Assembly: GCA_951812925.1 (NCBI GenBank)
Contig: OX638368.1
Location: forward strand, 74,682,422-74,746,421
DNA: 64,000 nucleotides
Reading direction: 5' to 3'
Origin: Calliopum simillimum
Taxonomy: Eukaryota; Arthropoda; Insecta; Diptera; Lauxaniidae
This document shows, piece by piece, positions 55,390-64,000 of the stretch. The position numbers were made by a program, and so were the translations under genes. Below the pieces are notes generated by a model. That model searched no databases, was not told the origin of the DNA, and was given only the letters and a program-made list of their open reading frames with translations. Within the stretch, counting starts at the first letter, position 1. Each line of letters starts with the position of its first letter.

Positions 55390-57645
55390 ATATATGTACG
55401 TATATACATATATATGTGTAAATAATATATATTAGTGTGTATCGAAAAACGAACACCCAATTCCACACTCAAATTATGAAAGAAGAGAGATAAAAAATTC
55501 AGGGAACATAAATTTTTTTACTTTAAAATAAATTCCTAGCTGGCCAAATGGCCATTGTTTATAAAAACCGAGTGATTTTGTACTGGAGCCTATCTTACGG
55601 TAAATTTTTTTCCCAAAAACACCATAGATATCGATTCGTGGTCTAAAATAACTTATGTGTGCAAATTTTCAGAGAGATCGTATGACGTGCAGGAGCGTCA
55701 GCAGAGGAATAAGAAACAATTATCTTCAATGAAACGAATACTTTTTGTACTGGAGCCTATCTAACGGCAGATTTTTTTCCAAAAAACACTACAGGTCTCA
55801 GTTCTTAGTCGAAAAAAACTTATGTATGCAATTTTTCAGAGAGATTGTATGACGTGCAGGAGTGTCAGCAAAGAAAAAAAAAGCACTTATTTTCAATCAA
55901 ACGTTTAATTTTTGTACTAGAGTCCATCTAACGATTCATTTTTTAAAAAAAAACTTGTGGTACTTGATTCGTCATAAAAAATAAACTATGCACCCAAATT
56001 TTAAGATTGGTGGAACGACGTGTGGGAGTGTCAGCGAAGGATTAAAAAATGGTATACAGCCATTTCATGCCTATAGTAACAAGATTTGCCACACCCCTTC
56101 CGATATCGCTGAAATTTGGTACATGGTTTCGTTTCATGCTTAAACTTTGAAAAATGGCAAAAAAAAAAATTTTCCGATTTTTTTTGTGGCTTGTGGAGGG
56201 GTGCAAAAAGTCGAAAAATATGTAAAATGTAACAAACTCTCCTCAAATAATTACCAATAACTTGGCCATTTCTTAACCGATTTTCATGTTTAGACCTGTT
56301 TTGGAAAAGCATTGAATCAGGCTATAAGCTGAAAATAAAATTTTTTGTAGTTGTTAAAAAGTACTACATTTATTACTATTTTAGTACTAAACTACAAAAA
56401 ACGTGCCCGAGTACACTTTTGTTACCTTACAAAATATTTTTTTTGGAAAAAAAAAAAAAAAATCTTTCAATCAAAAAAGAGAGAAAATTGGTATGTCTCG
56501 AGGCTTAGAAGTTATGATTTTTTGAAAATTTAAAAAAAGGTCCGAGTAGAAAATGGCCCATAGCTGGAACATTTCTTATCTCATTTTAATGTTTGGATCA
56601 TATTTTTAGAAAGGGATTGAATCATTCTATGCGCACAAGTAAAAGTGTTTTGATTTGGTAAAAATTACTAAATTTACTACTATTTTTGTAATAAACTACT
56701 AAAAACGCTATAGTACCTATTTTCGACCTTCCAAAAAAAAATTTTTAGAAAAGAAGACAAAATTACCTTTCAAATGAATCTAAAATTTGGATGCTACCAT
56801 TAATGGTATAGGAGTAATGATTTTTTGAACATTTCAGTACATGCAATATTTCGTATAATGTAGGTTTTTTTGTAATTTACATCATTTTAAATTCCTCGAA
56901 AGATTTTGAAAATGAAATACGCCGTGCTGCAATACGATTACCATGTACCAAATTTCAGCGAAATCGGAAGGAGTGTTGCAGATCTTGTTACGATAGGCAA
57001 GAAATGGCTATATACCATTTTTTTAATCCTTCGCTGACACTCCCACACGTCGTTCCACCAATCTTAAAATTTGGGTGCATAGTTTATTTTTTATGACGAA
57101 TCAAGTACCACAAGTTTTTTTTTAAAAAATGAATCGTTAGATGGACTCTAGTACAAAAATTAAACGTTTGATTGAAAATAAGTGCTTTTTTTTCTTTGCT
57201 GACACTCCTGCACGTCATACAATCTCTCTGAAAAATTGCATACATAAGTTTTTTTCGACTAAGAACTGAGACCTGTAGTGTTTTTTGGAAAAAAATCTGC
57301 CGTTAGATAGGCTCCAGTACAAAAAGTATTCGTTTCATTGAAGATAATCGTTTCTTATTCCTTAGCTGACGCTCCTGCACGTCATACGATCTCTCTGAAA
57401 ATTTGCACACATAAGTTATTTTAGACCACGAATCGATATCTATGGTGTTTTTTGGAAAAAAATTTACCGTTAGATAGGCTCCAGTGCAAAATCACTCGGT
57501 TTTTATAAACAATGGCCATTTGGCCAGCTAGGAATTTATTTTAAAGTCAAAAAATTTATATTTCCTGAGTTGTTTATCTTTCTTCTTTCATAATTTGAGT
57601 GTGGAATTGGGTTTTAAAACTCGCCCATATATTTCAATACACACT
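55390..57645. repeat. 2.2-kb palindrome with three 175-bp units per arm
   Basis: Arms about 55390-56160 and 56905-57645 mirror each other (ACCCAATTCCACACTCAAAT, GGCCAAATGGCCATTG). Each arm has three units with TGTACTGGAGCCTATCTTAC and TATGACGTGCAGGAGCGTCAG. The spacer 56160-56905 holds two direct copies of about 320 bp (GGCCATTTCTTAACC... and GGAACATTTCTTATCTC...). Confidence 0.85.
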
Positions 57646-57887
57646 AATATATATACATATATATGTGTACATAATATGTATATACACATCGAGACACACT
57701 CAAAAATCGTTAAAAAAACTAAAAGGTCGAAAAAAAAACGGCTGGACGTTCGATTTCGCGGTTTGCGGATTTAGATACTAGAAGGGTCCCCCAACATTAT
57801 CCCTGAAAAAGTTAAAATTTTTTAAAAACCACCGTGTGCCATAATGATCGGTTATTTGATCGGTATAATTTTTTCAACTTAATTCTA

Positions 57888-58432
57888 CCGTTCCCGACCA
57901 TTTTCCCGAATACCAGTTCCCGAATGGTCATTTTCCCGAATGACATAAATCCCGAAAGCTTTTTTCCCGAAGCCTATTTCCCGAATGATCGTTTTTCCGA
58001 AAAACTTTTTTCCCGAACGATCATTTTCCCGAAAACCTTTTTTCCCGAATTTCCATGTTTTCCCGAATGTTCCCAAATCGCACAAATAGATCCCAGCCGA
58101 AAATATCATAACGGAAAAAATCAGTTGGGCAAAGTTTTGTTAGTGTGAACCGTTGCCATTCTACTGTTGCCATAATAAAAAAGTAAATGACAGTCGAAAA
58201 ACATCTGATTGTAAACAAATACATTTTTATGACATATTTCGACAATTTTCAATAAATATTGATATCACTTCGGGAAACAAACAATCGGGACAATCAACGT
58301 TCGGGAAAATATATATTCGGGATAACCGTCATTCGGGAAAAAATACCCTTCGGAAAAATGGTCTTTCGGGAAAATGGTCGTTCGGGATATGGGCATTTCG
58401 GGAACTGGTATTCGGGAAAATGACCGGGAATC
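57888..58432. mobile_element. TTCCCGAA-array MITE, 8-bp duplication
   Basis: Near-terminal inverted repeat CATTTTCCCGAATACCAGTT (left) and inverse (right). Flanked by TAATTCTA at 57880-57887 and 58433-58440. The left half carries nine exact TTCCCGAA, the right half six exact TTCGGGAA, plus several one-off variants, all in a single orientation per half. No coding. Confidence 0.82.
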
Positions 58433-58489
58433 TAATTCTACATCATCAAGTAAATTTTTCGTGCAAACAGAGATAAATTTTATTCATTC

Positions 58490-58976
58490 AGAACAAAATG
58501 TCAACCAATTCAGCCAATGAAATATACGTTGCATTGCATGCATTCAACATAATAACAATTAAGAAAATATTTCCAATGAACACAGCTGATAGCAACAAGT
58601 GTACTTACATAAATAACAACAACAGTGTTATTTATGTGAGGATCTTTGACAAGGTAGATTGTTCCGTAGCGTGGCTTAAGTGGTAGAGGTCTGCTGCACT
58701 TTTTCATTAGAATGCAGAAGGCTGCGGCTCGATTCTAGTAAGAAGCAAAGATTAACTAAAATAGGTCTGATGAGGCTATGTACATAAATATATATGCAAA
58801 TATATATATGTGTATGTGGTAATAGCCGAAACATATGTCACCAATTTCCAAGTTAATATTTGTAGCGTCGGTTGTTGTTCATTGCAAATTTGACTGTACA
58901 AGTTCGTATTAATGGAATATTCAAAAATAGCAGACTTAAAAAGCAAAATTAAAATCATTTTAATTTGTGAAAAATC
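58490..58976 (+). mobile_element. tRNA-headed hammerhead element (family 3), copy a
   Basis: A-box TGGCTTAAGTGG at 58672-58683 (full consensus), B-box-like GCTCGATTC at 58727-58735, hammerhead at 58751-58857. Downstream body TTCATTGCAAATTTGACTGT and GTATTAATGGAATATTC. Matches the family 3 copies at 59.8-63.2 kb. Confidence 0.85.
58751..58857 (+). ncRNA. Hammerhead ribozyme, family 3, copy a
   Basis: CUGAUGA 58767-58773; stem II GGCTAT 58774-58779 with ATAGCC 58822-58827 and a long AT hairpin; GAAA 58828-58831; stem III with AUAU loop; GUC 58837-58839. Stem I: GGT 58764-58766 with ACC 58840-58842, A.A mismatch, AAAT with ATTT, and an outer 7-bp helix ATTAACT 58751-58757 with AGTTAAT 58851-58857. 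Confidence 0.87.
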
Positions 58977-58979
58977 ATT

Positions 58980-59375
58980 TAACTTTTTTCTTTTCTTTAG
59001 TGATTGGAAGAGTGCTGTGATTTCTTTGAACTGGGTAATCATCTAAATTTGCATCAGTTAGTTCTTGGTGGTCCAGTGTGAAAAAGGGATCTTCTTCAGA
59101 CAGGGTATTTTTATGTCTAACAATAACCTGTCTTTCCTTGGTATACCTAAACCATCGCTGATTTTGAAGAGTGCGTTTTCCTGACAGCATTTTGGGATAA
59201 TCAAATTACCTTTGTAGAGTTCGTCTTAACTGTAAATTGATGACTGGTTCAAGACAACAACTTGGAAAGGCATGGAAGCCTTCGCATCGCGCAGAAATTA
59301 ACATAGGCAGGTCATTGGCTCGAATCGCTTCGTTGGGTTCTAACATTCTCACACATTGAAAATAGAACATCTTTT
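58980..59375 (-). pseudogene. Unrecognised coding remnant
   Basis: Minus strand: MLEPNEAIRANDLPMLISAR, EGFHAFPSCCLEPVINLQLR near 59205-59345, then in 58975-59190 RTLQNQRWFRYTKERQVIVR, HKNTLSEEDPFFTLDHQELT and a Lys-rich end. Composition and codon use look like real protein, but a stop separates the halves and I cannot name the family. Confidence 0.45.
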
Positions 59376-59384
59376 TGGAAAAAC

Positions 59385-59800
59385 CAGGTAACTCCTTTTT
59401 TGCGGAAAAACCAGATACCTGACCGTGTTTAGCTGTAATTTTGCCTAAAATTGTGTGAAATGTCTTAAAAAATCATCATTCTAATTTAAAATAGATTTTT
59501 CCCACGTTATTTTACGCCAGGAAACGAATAAAAATGAAAAACCATGCTAAATTCATCAAAAAAGTTAAAAGCGTTTCTCTCCTGTTTTTGAAAAATGGAG
59601 TTACCTGATTTTTCCGCGCGACCACAGATTTTTTGTGTAGTATAGGTAGTATTCGGTTTCAAAAATCGAATTTTTACGTTTTCTTATTACGCGTTCGGAA
59701 AAACGATTATTTACTCAAAAGGCAGGCATCTTACGAAAAAAATGTATAAGAATTGTCCAAAGTTTACGTGTGAATTTTTTACGACCATTTGAGACCAACC
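59385..59800. other. Phrase-repeat region without gene
   Basis: GGAAAAACCAGGTAACTCC at about 59378-59396 and variants at 59412 and 59605 (inverse). It is the right-hand part of the possible 51443-59646 pair. 59660-59800 shows nothing. Confidence 0.45.
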
Positions 59801-59810
59801 CAAAATCATT

Positions 59811-62340
59811 ATTCCATTAATACGAACTTGTACAGTCAAATTTGCAATGAACAACAACCGACGCAACAAATATTAACTTGGAAATTGGTGACATATGTTT
59901 CGGCTATTACCACATACACATTAGAGCGCCCACAAGATGTATGAAATGTGCAAAGTTGTGAATTTGTTTGCTCCCCGTCCATTTCCTGAAATTAGAGGTC
60001 AAAAAAATAAGATCTCAAAAAAAAATTTGGAATCAGTAGTGGAAAAAACCCAGCCGGTTTTCGATCAAAGGTCGAAAAATTGACTAAAAAAAGGCAAGTC
60101 GCTTTGACTGCCCGTTACTTCAAAACTGTTCATTTTTTCATAATATTTTCAAGACAACTTTTGTAGAGCATGATTAGGTCAACATTATCTTCTTGGAAAG
60201 TTTTGGTCCAAAAATTAAACTTGTTGCTGTTTCGGTAAAAAAAATTTAATTTTTTAGGAAAATTTTGATGTTTTTTTTGCTATAAATTGGTTTTTTGTAA
60301 TTTTTAAAGGGCGGAATATTTGTTATGGAATTCTTATGTTAAAGGAAATTAAATGTTAATTAATTTAAAAAGAAAAATTTTACAAAAATATTAAATTTTA
60401 AGGTATGGAGCCGGTCTCAAAGTTTGCAAAAAAATGAAGTATTTTAATTTATTTCTTTTAATCGCTTTTTTATTGGATGCAAGAAAAAGTATTGCTAGTT
60501 TTTATTAAATGCATCATTTAAAACTGCTTTTTGCCTTCAAAATGAGCTATGAAATGGGTTTGTGCGACATTTTTTCAAAAAGTTATGATCATTTTAAAAT
60601 GACATCATGAAAGTTAAAAATCATGTATGGATTTTCTATAGCAATTGCCATATTACTATATCTTTTATAATGTTATTTTAAAATGGTCATAACTTTTTAA
60701 AGAACAATCATACAAGACTAGTCTGTAACTCATTTTGAAGAAGAAGAACAGTACTAAATGACACATTTAAAAGAAAAGACCAAAACGATTTTGTGCGCGT
60801 TCTACACAACCTCAAAAATCGTGTTTTTTGAACATTAGGGGTAAGATATCTCACAAACCATAAGTGATACAGCAATTTCGCGTCCAATTTCGAATTCAGC
60901 ATTAATAACTACATCCAAAATTACTATTTTGGTTTTGATTTGTAGTCGTTTTTTTTAAATACCGTTTTTCGACCTCATTTTAAAAACCATGCCGTGAACC
61001 AATTTTGAAAACTTTTTTTTCTTATTCAGTAAATGCTCAGGTGCAATTTCACAGCTTTGTGCAGTTCTCGACAACATGATTGAAATTTTTGCCTGAACTG
61101 CTTGCACGAATTTAGAAATTTTCGATTATTTCTAGTGGAACAGCTCAAAAACGCACTAAAACGAAAATAAATCCTATTTTCGTGTTAAGCAATCCCAAAT
61201 TAGTTTAAGAAATATGTCTACTGAAATGGTTTCTTACCAGATTAAAAATTAAGAAGAAAAAATAAAAAAAAAATTTTTTTTTTAACTTTGAAATGGGCTC
61301 CATTTCTTAAAAACTAAAATTTTTTAGTAGTTTTTCTTTTAAATTAATCAACGTTTAATTCCCTACAATATAGGAGTTCCAGAACAAATATTCCACCCTT
61401 TAAAAATTACAAAAAACCAATTTATGGAAAAAAAATCATGAAAATTTTCTTAAAAAATTTAAGTTTTTGTACCGAAACAACAACAAATTTAATTCTTGGA
61501 CCAAAATTTTTCAAGAAGATAATGTAGACCAAGTCATGCTCTACAAAAATTGTCTTGAAAATATTATGAAAATATGAACAGTTTTGAAGTAACGGGCAGT
61601 CAAAGCGACTTGCCTTTTTTTAGTCAATTTTTCGACCTTTGATCGAAAACCGGCTGGGTTTTTCCACTACTGATTCCAAATTTTTTTCTGAGATCTTATT
61701 TTTTTGACCTCTAATTTCAGGAAATGGACGGGGAGCAAACAAAATCAGAATTTCGCAGATATGGGTGCTCTAATACACATATATATATTTGCATATATAT
61801 TTATGTACATAGCCTCATCAGACCTATTTTAGTTAATCTTTGCTTCTTACTAGAATCGAACCGCAGCCTTCTGCATTCTAATGAAAGAGTGCAGCAGACC
61901 TCTACCACTTAGGCCACGCTACGGAACGATCTACATCGTCAAAGATCCTCACATAAATAACACTGTTTGTTGTTATTTATGTAAGTACACTTGTTGCTAT
62001 CAGCTGTGTTCATTGGAAATATTTTCTTAATTGTTATTATGTTGAACGCACTCTCAAATTTGGTTTTGAGACATGCTATCTTCCACAATTCACAATTAAT
62101 ATCACACTGTTGTGGATTATTTGTCCACTGCTAGTGAGATTCTTGCTCTCGCAAGGTTATAATTGTAAATGTTAGAATTCTAACATTAATAGGCGGGTTC
62201 ACCTTTTCAAATATTTTAATGATTTTTCACAAATTAAAATGATTTTAATTTTGCTTTTTTAAGACTGCTATTTTTGAATATTCCATTAATACGAACTTGT
62301 ACAGTCAAATTTGCAATGAACAACAACCGACGCAACAAAT
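59811..62340 (-). mobile_element. Hammerhead element family 3, copy b, split by a hAT-like insertion
   Basis: The body runs 59811-59921, is interrupted by 59922-61772, and resumes 61781-62340 on the minus strand with tRNA-like head (A-box inverse near 61908-61919, B-box GTTCGATTC inverse near 61855-61864). The insertion falls in the hammerhead stem II loop: GAAA and GUC lie at 59889-59901 and CUGAUGA at 61815-61821. The ribozyme is thereby broken. Confidence 0.85.
59922..61772. mobile_element. hAT-like foldback, 1.85 kb, in a ribozyme element
   Basis: Ends TAGAGCGCCCA (59922) and inverse TGGGTGCTCTA (ending 61772, one mismatch), flanked by ATACACAT at 59914-59921 and 61773-61780. Arms about 450 bp (GGACGGGGAGCAAAC, GTCAAAGCGACTTGCC in both orientations). 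The centre 60520-60910 has an inner inverted repeat of the 30.7-kb family. Confidence 0.92.
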
Positions 62341-62449
62341 ATTAACTTGGAAATTGGTGACATATGTTTCGGCTATTACCACATACACATATATATATTT
62401 GCATATATATTTATGTACATAGCCTCATCAGACCTATTTTAGTTAATCT
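62341..62449 (-). ncRNA. Hammerhead ribozyme, family 3, copy c
   Basis: Minus strand: CUGAUGA 62431-62425; stem II GGCTAT/ATAGCC; GAAA 62370-62367; GUC 62361-62359; stem I GGT (62434-62432) with ACC (62358-62356), plus outer ATTAACT/AGTTAAT helix. Same sequence as copy a. Confidence 0.87.
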
Positions 62450-62941
62450 TTGCTTCTTACTAGAATCGAACCGCAGCCTTCTGCATTCTAATGAAAGAGT
62501 GCAGCAGACCTCTACCACTTAGGCCACGCTACGGAACGATCTACATCGTCAAAGATCCTCACATAAATAACACTGTTTGTTGTTATTTATGTAAGTACAC
62601 TTGTTGCTATCAGCTGTGTTCATTGGAAATATTTTCTTAATTGTTATTATGTTGAACGCACTCTCAAATTTGGTTTTGAGACATGCTATCTTCCACAATT
62701 CACAATTAATATCACACTATTGTGGATTATTTGTCCACTGCTAGTGAGATTCTTGCTCTCGCAAGGTTATAATTGTAAATGTTAGAATTCTAACATTAAT
62801 AGGCGGGTTCACCTTTTCAAATATTTTAATGATTTTTCACAAATTAAAATGATTTTAATTTTGCTTTTTTAAGACTGCTATTTTTGAATATTCCATTAAT
62901 ACGAACTTGTACAGTCAAATTTGCAATGAACAACAACCGAC
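62341..62941 (-). mobile_element. Hammerhead element family 3, copy c, in tandem with copy b
   Basis: Segment 62394-62941 repeats 61781-62331 almost exactly (one difference seen, CACTGTTG versus CACTATTG), period about 610 bp. tRNA head with B-box GTTCGATTC inverse near 62468-62477. Hammerhead intact. Confidence 0.88.
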
Positions 62942-63196
62942 GGTTCGATTCTAGTAAGAAGCAAAGATTAACTAAAATAGGTCTGATGAGGCTATGTACA
63001 TAAATATATATGCAAATATATATATGTGTATGTGGTAATAGCCGAAACATATGTCACCAATTTCCAAGTTAATATTTGTTGCGTCGGTTGTTGTTCATTG
63101 CAAATTTGACTGTTCAAGTTCGTATTAATGGAATATTCAAAAATAGCAGTCTTAAAAAAGCAAAATTAAAATCATTTTAATTTGTGAAAAATCATC
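62942..63196 (+). mobile_element. Hammerhead element family 3, copy d, inverted and 5'-truncated
   Basis: Starts abruptly at the B-box (GGTTCGATTCTAG) next to copy c in opposite orientation. Keeps the whole hammerhead (CUGAUGA 62983-62989, GAAA 63044-63047, GUC 63053-63055) and the downstream body to AAAAATCATC. Confidence 0.88.
62967..63073 (+). ncRNA. Hammerhead ribozyme, family 3, copy d
   Basis: Core, stem II, stem III and both parts of stem I are as in copy a. Because the A-box is lost, it would need read-through transcription. Confidence 0.85.
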
Positions 63197-63199
63197 AAA

Positions 63200-63439
63200 A
63201 TCATTATTGATTGCTTTATTTCAAGTGAAACGTACTTTGGACTAAAAGCCGCTCTTTTAGCCGAGAACATAATTTCAACCATCTGGGACCACTCTACTTA
63301 TTTTTGTTCGATAACTGAATAGAAAATTATGCCACTAGTTTTGGGTCCAAGAGATCTGCCTTCGAGCAAATTGAACTTGGCGTTATTAGTTTAACGCCAA
63401 AACCATAATGCGCATTAATGGAGGTGCATAAAGTGAGCT
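63200..63439. other. Unassigned sequence
   Basis: Contains a hairpin-like GCCGCTCTTTTAGC and a near-palindrome around 63376-63400 (GGCGTTATTAG/TAACGCC). No gene or repeat match seen. 63891-64000 likewise shows nothing. Confidence 0.3.
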
Positions 63440-63890
63440 ATGCAGGTGTGATGAATTTCGATGTTTTTTGGTTGGGAATTTCGAACCATTTTCGAGCTTT
63501 TCAACAGTAATTTCGAGCTGTCTGGGAAATTTTCCATTTTCCGGAAAAGCGGAAAAATTGTTCTGCATAGCTTAGTTTATTTTTTCAGCCAGACGAACCC
63601 GCGGGAAGGGTAAGCGATGAAATCTTTTAACGCAGGAATTTCGAGCTACTTTCGAGCTAATTTTGAGCTAAAAGCATTTTCCGGAAAACCCCCAATTTTC
63701 CCGGAAAATCCCACAAAAACTTTTTTTATGGCTAACTTTATTTTTTCAGCCAGACGAATCCGCAGGAATAGTAAGCGATGAAATCTTTTAACACAAGAAT
63801 TTCGAGCAACTTTCAAGCTGACCTAGAATGAAGCGTTTTCCTCAAATTTCTCCGGAAAATCCCAAAAATTTAAAAAAAATTTTTTTCCCC
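63440..63890. repeat. Tandem repeat, unit about 163 bp
   Basis: TTTATTTTTTCAGCCAGACG begins units at about 63577 and 63740, each followed by TAAGCGATGAAATCTTTTAA, AATTTCGAGC and CCGGAAAA. A diverged half unit precedes at 63460-63576. Confidence 0.88.
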
Positions 63891-64000
63891 TTTGTTATGT
63901 TCGCAAATTATTCGGACTTAATCCCCATTTCGTAAATGGGGATTATGACTGAATGTTTTTTGCGGATCAGCCTATAATATATCCAACACCTAGTTTGCTA

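Larger units (their letters stand above)
51807..57845. mobile_element. 6-kb element with about 190-bp terminal inverted repeats
   Basis: Left arm about 51807-52000 (GCCCACGG, TTTAAAAAATTTTAAC, CAGGGATAATGTTGGGGGAC, ACGTCCAGCCG, GTGTGTCTCGAT) is matched in inverse by 57660-57845. One arm has a 24-bp insertion. The interior is palindromes, tandem repeats and a microsatellite; no coding. Confidence 0.75.
51443..59646. repeat. Possible outer inverted-repeat pair around an 8-kb nest
   Basis: CTGTGGTCGCGCG at 51453 and CGCGCGACCACAG ending near 59637, each followed inward by CAGGTAACTCC phrases (also AAAAACCAGG at 51645-51680 and 59385-59425). This would be one element opened by later insertions. 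No duplication confirmed. Confidence 0.45.

Noticed and set aside
58668..58746. A functional tRNA gene
   Set aside because: A and B boxes are good, but there is no acceptor stem, anticodon arm or 3' terminator in register; it is a tRNA-derived SINE head. The same holds for the heads near 21.4, 43.97, 46.08, 61.9 and 62.5 kb.
51443..59646. A firmly delimited 8.2-kb transposon
   Set aside because: Only the inverted ends and phrase repeats support it. Without a duplication it is listed as a possible pair, not as a proven element.

Overview
The window is animal nuclear DNA, almost certainly from a brachyceran fly. It is AT-rich, broken fragments of four insect genes keep spliceosomal introns or splice sites, and the retroelements (Ty3/Gypsy with a tRNA-Ser-type primer site, BEL/Pao, copia with an initiator-Met primer site, Jockey-like and RTE-like LINEs, a DINE-1/Helentron-like element) are those of dipteran genomes. 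I cannot name the species. I see no intact host gene.

Layout: 0-2.3 kb holds decayed pieces of a type I BMP receptor (saxophone-like) and a DDX27/Rs1-like RNA helicase, both on the minus strand. From about 4 to 17 kb come a truncated Gypsy element (A), a BEL element and a copia element; copia is split by an RTE-like LINE and by a 5.8-kb hAT-like element, which itself carries four smaller inverted-repeat elements. From 18.3 to 40.3 kb lies the scattered body of a second Gypsy element (B). It is interrupted by a 4.7-kb hAT-like element, an 11-kb Jockey-like LINE and two foldbacks. The LINE is in turn split by a foldback, a small MITE and a 5-kb terminal-inverted-repeat element that contains cyclin K exons. 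From 40 to 64 kb the window is foldbacks, satellites, minisatellites and tRNA-headed short elements, with one orphan exon resembling an equilibrative nucleoside transporter.

Most striking is a group of tRNA-headed short elements (about 21.2-21.6, 43.6-44.3, 45.9-46.1 and 58.5-63.2 kb). Each has pol III A and B box-like sequences and, downstream on the same strand, a hammerhead ribozyme core (or a decayed one at 46 kb). Stem I shows compensatory changes between families. Two families sit in head-to-tail repeated units of about 550 and 610 bp. This is the architecture of HHR-SINEs or retrozymes.

At least ten insertions can be delimited to the base by matching target-site duplications. Seven have 8-bp duplications (hAT-like), three have 4-bp duplications with GG termini, and single or paired cases have 9, 3 and 2 bp. 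In four insertions that hit coding sequence, removing the insertion and one duplication restores the reading frame of the host element. All six major retroelements lie on the minus strand, so a plus-strand transcript would be antisense to all of them, as in uni-strand piRNA clusters. That last point is inference.
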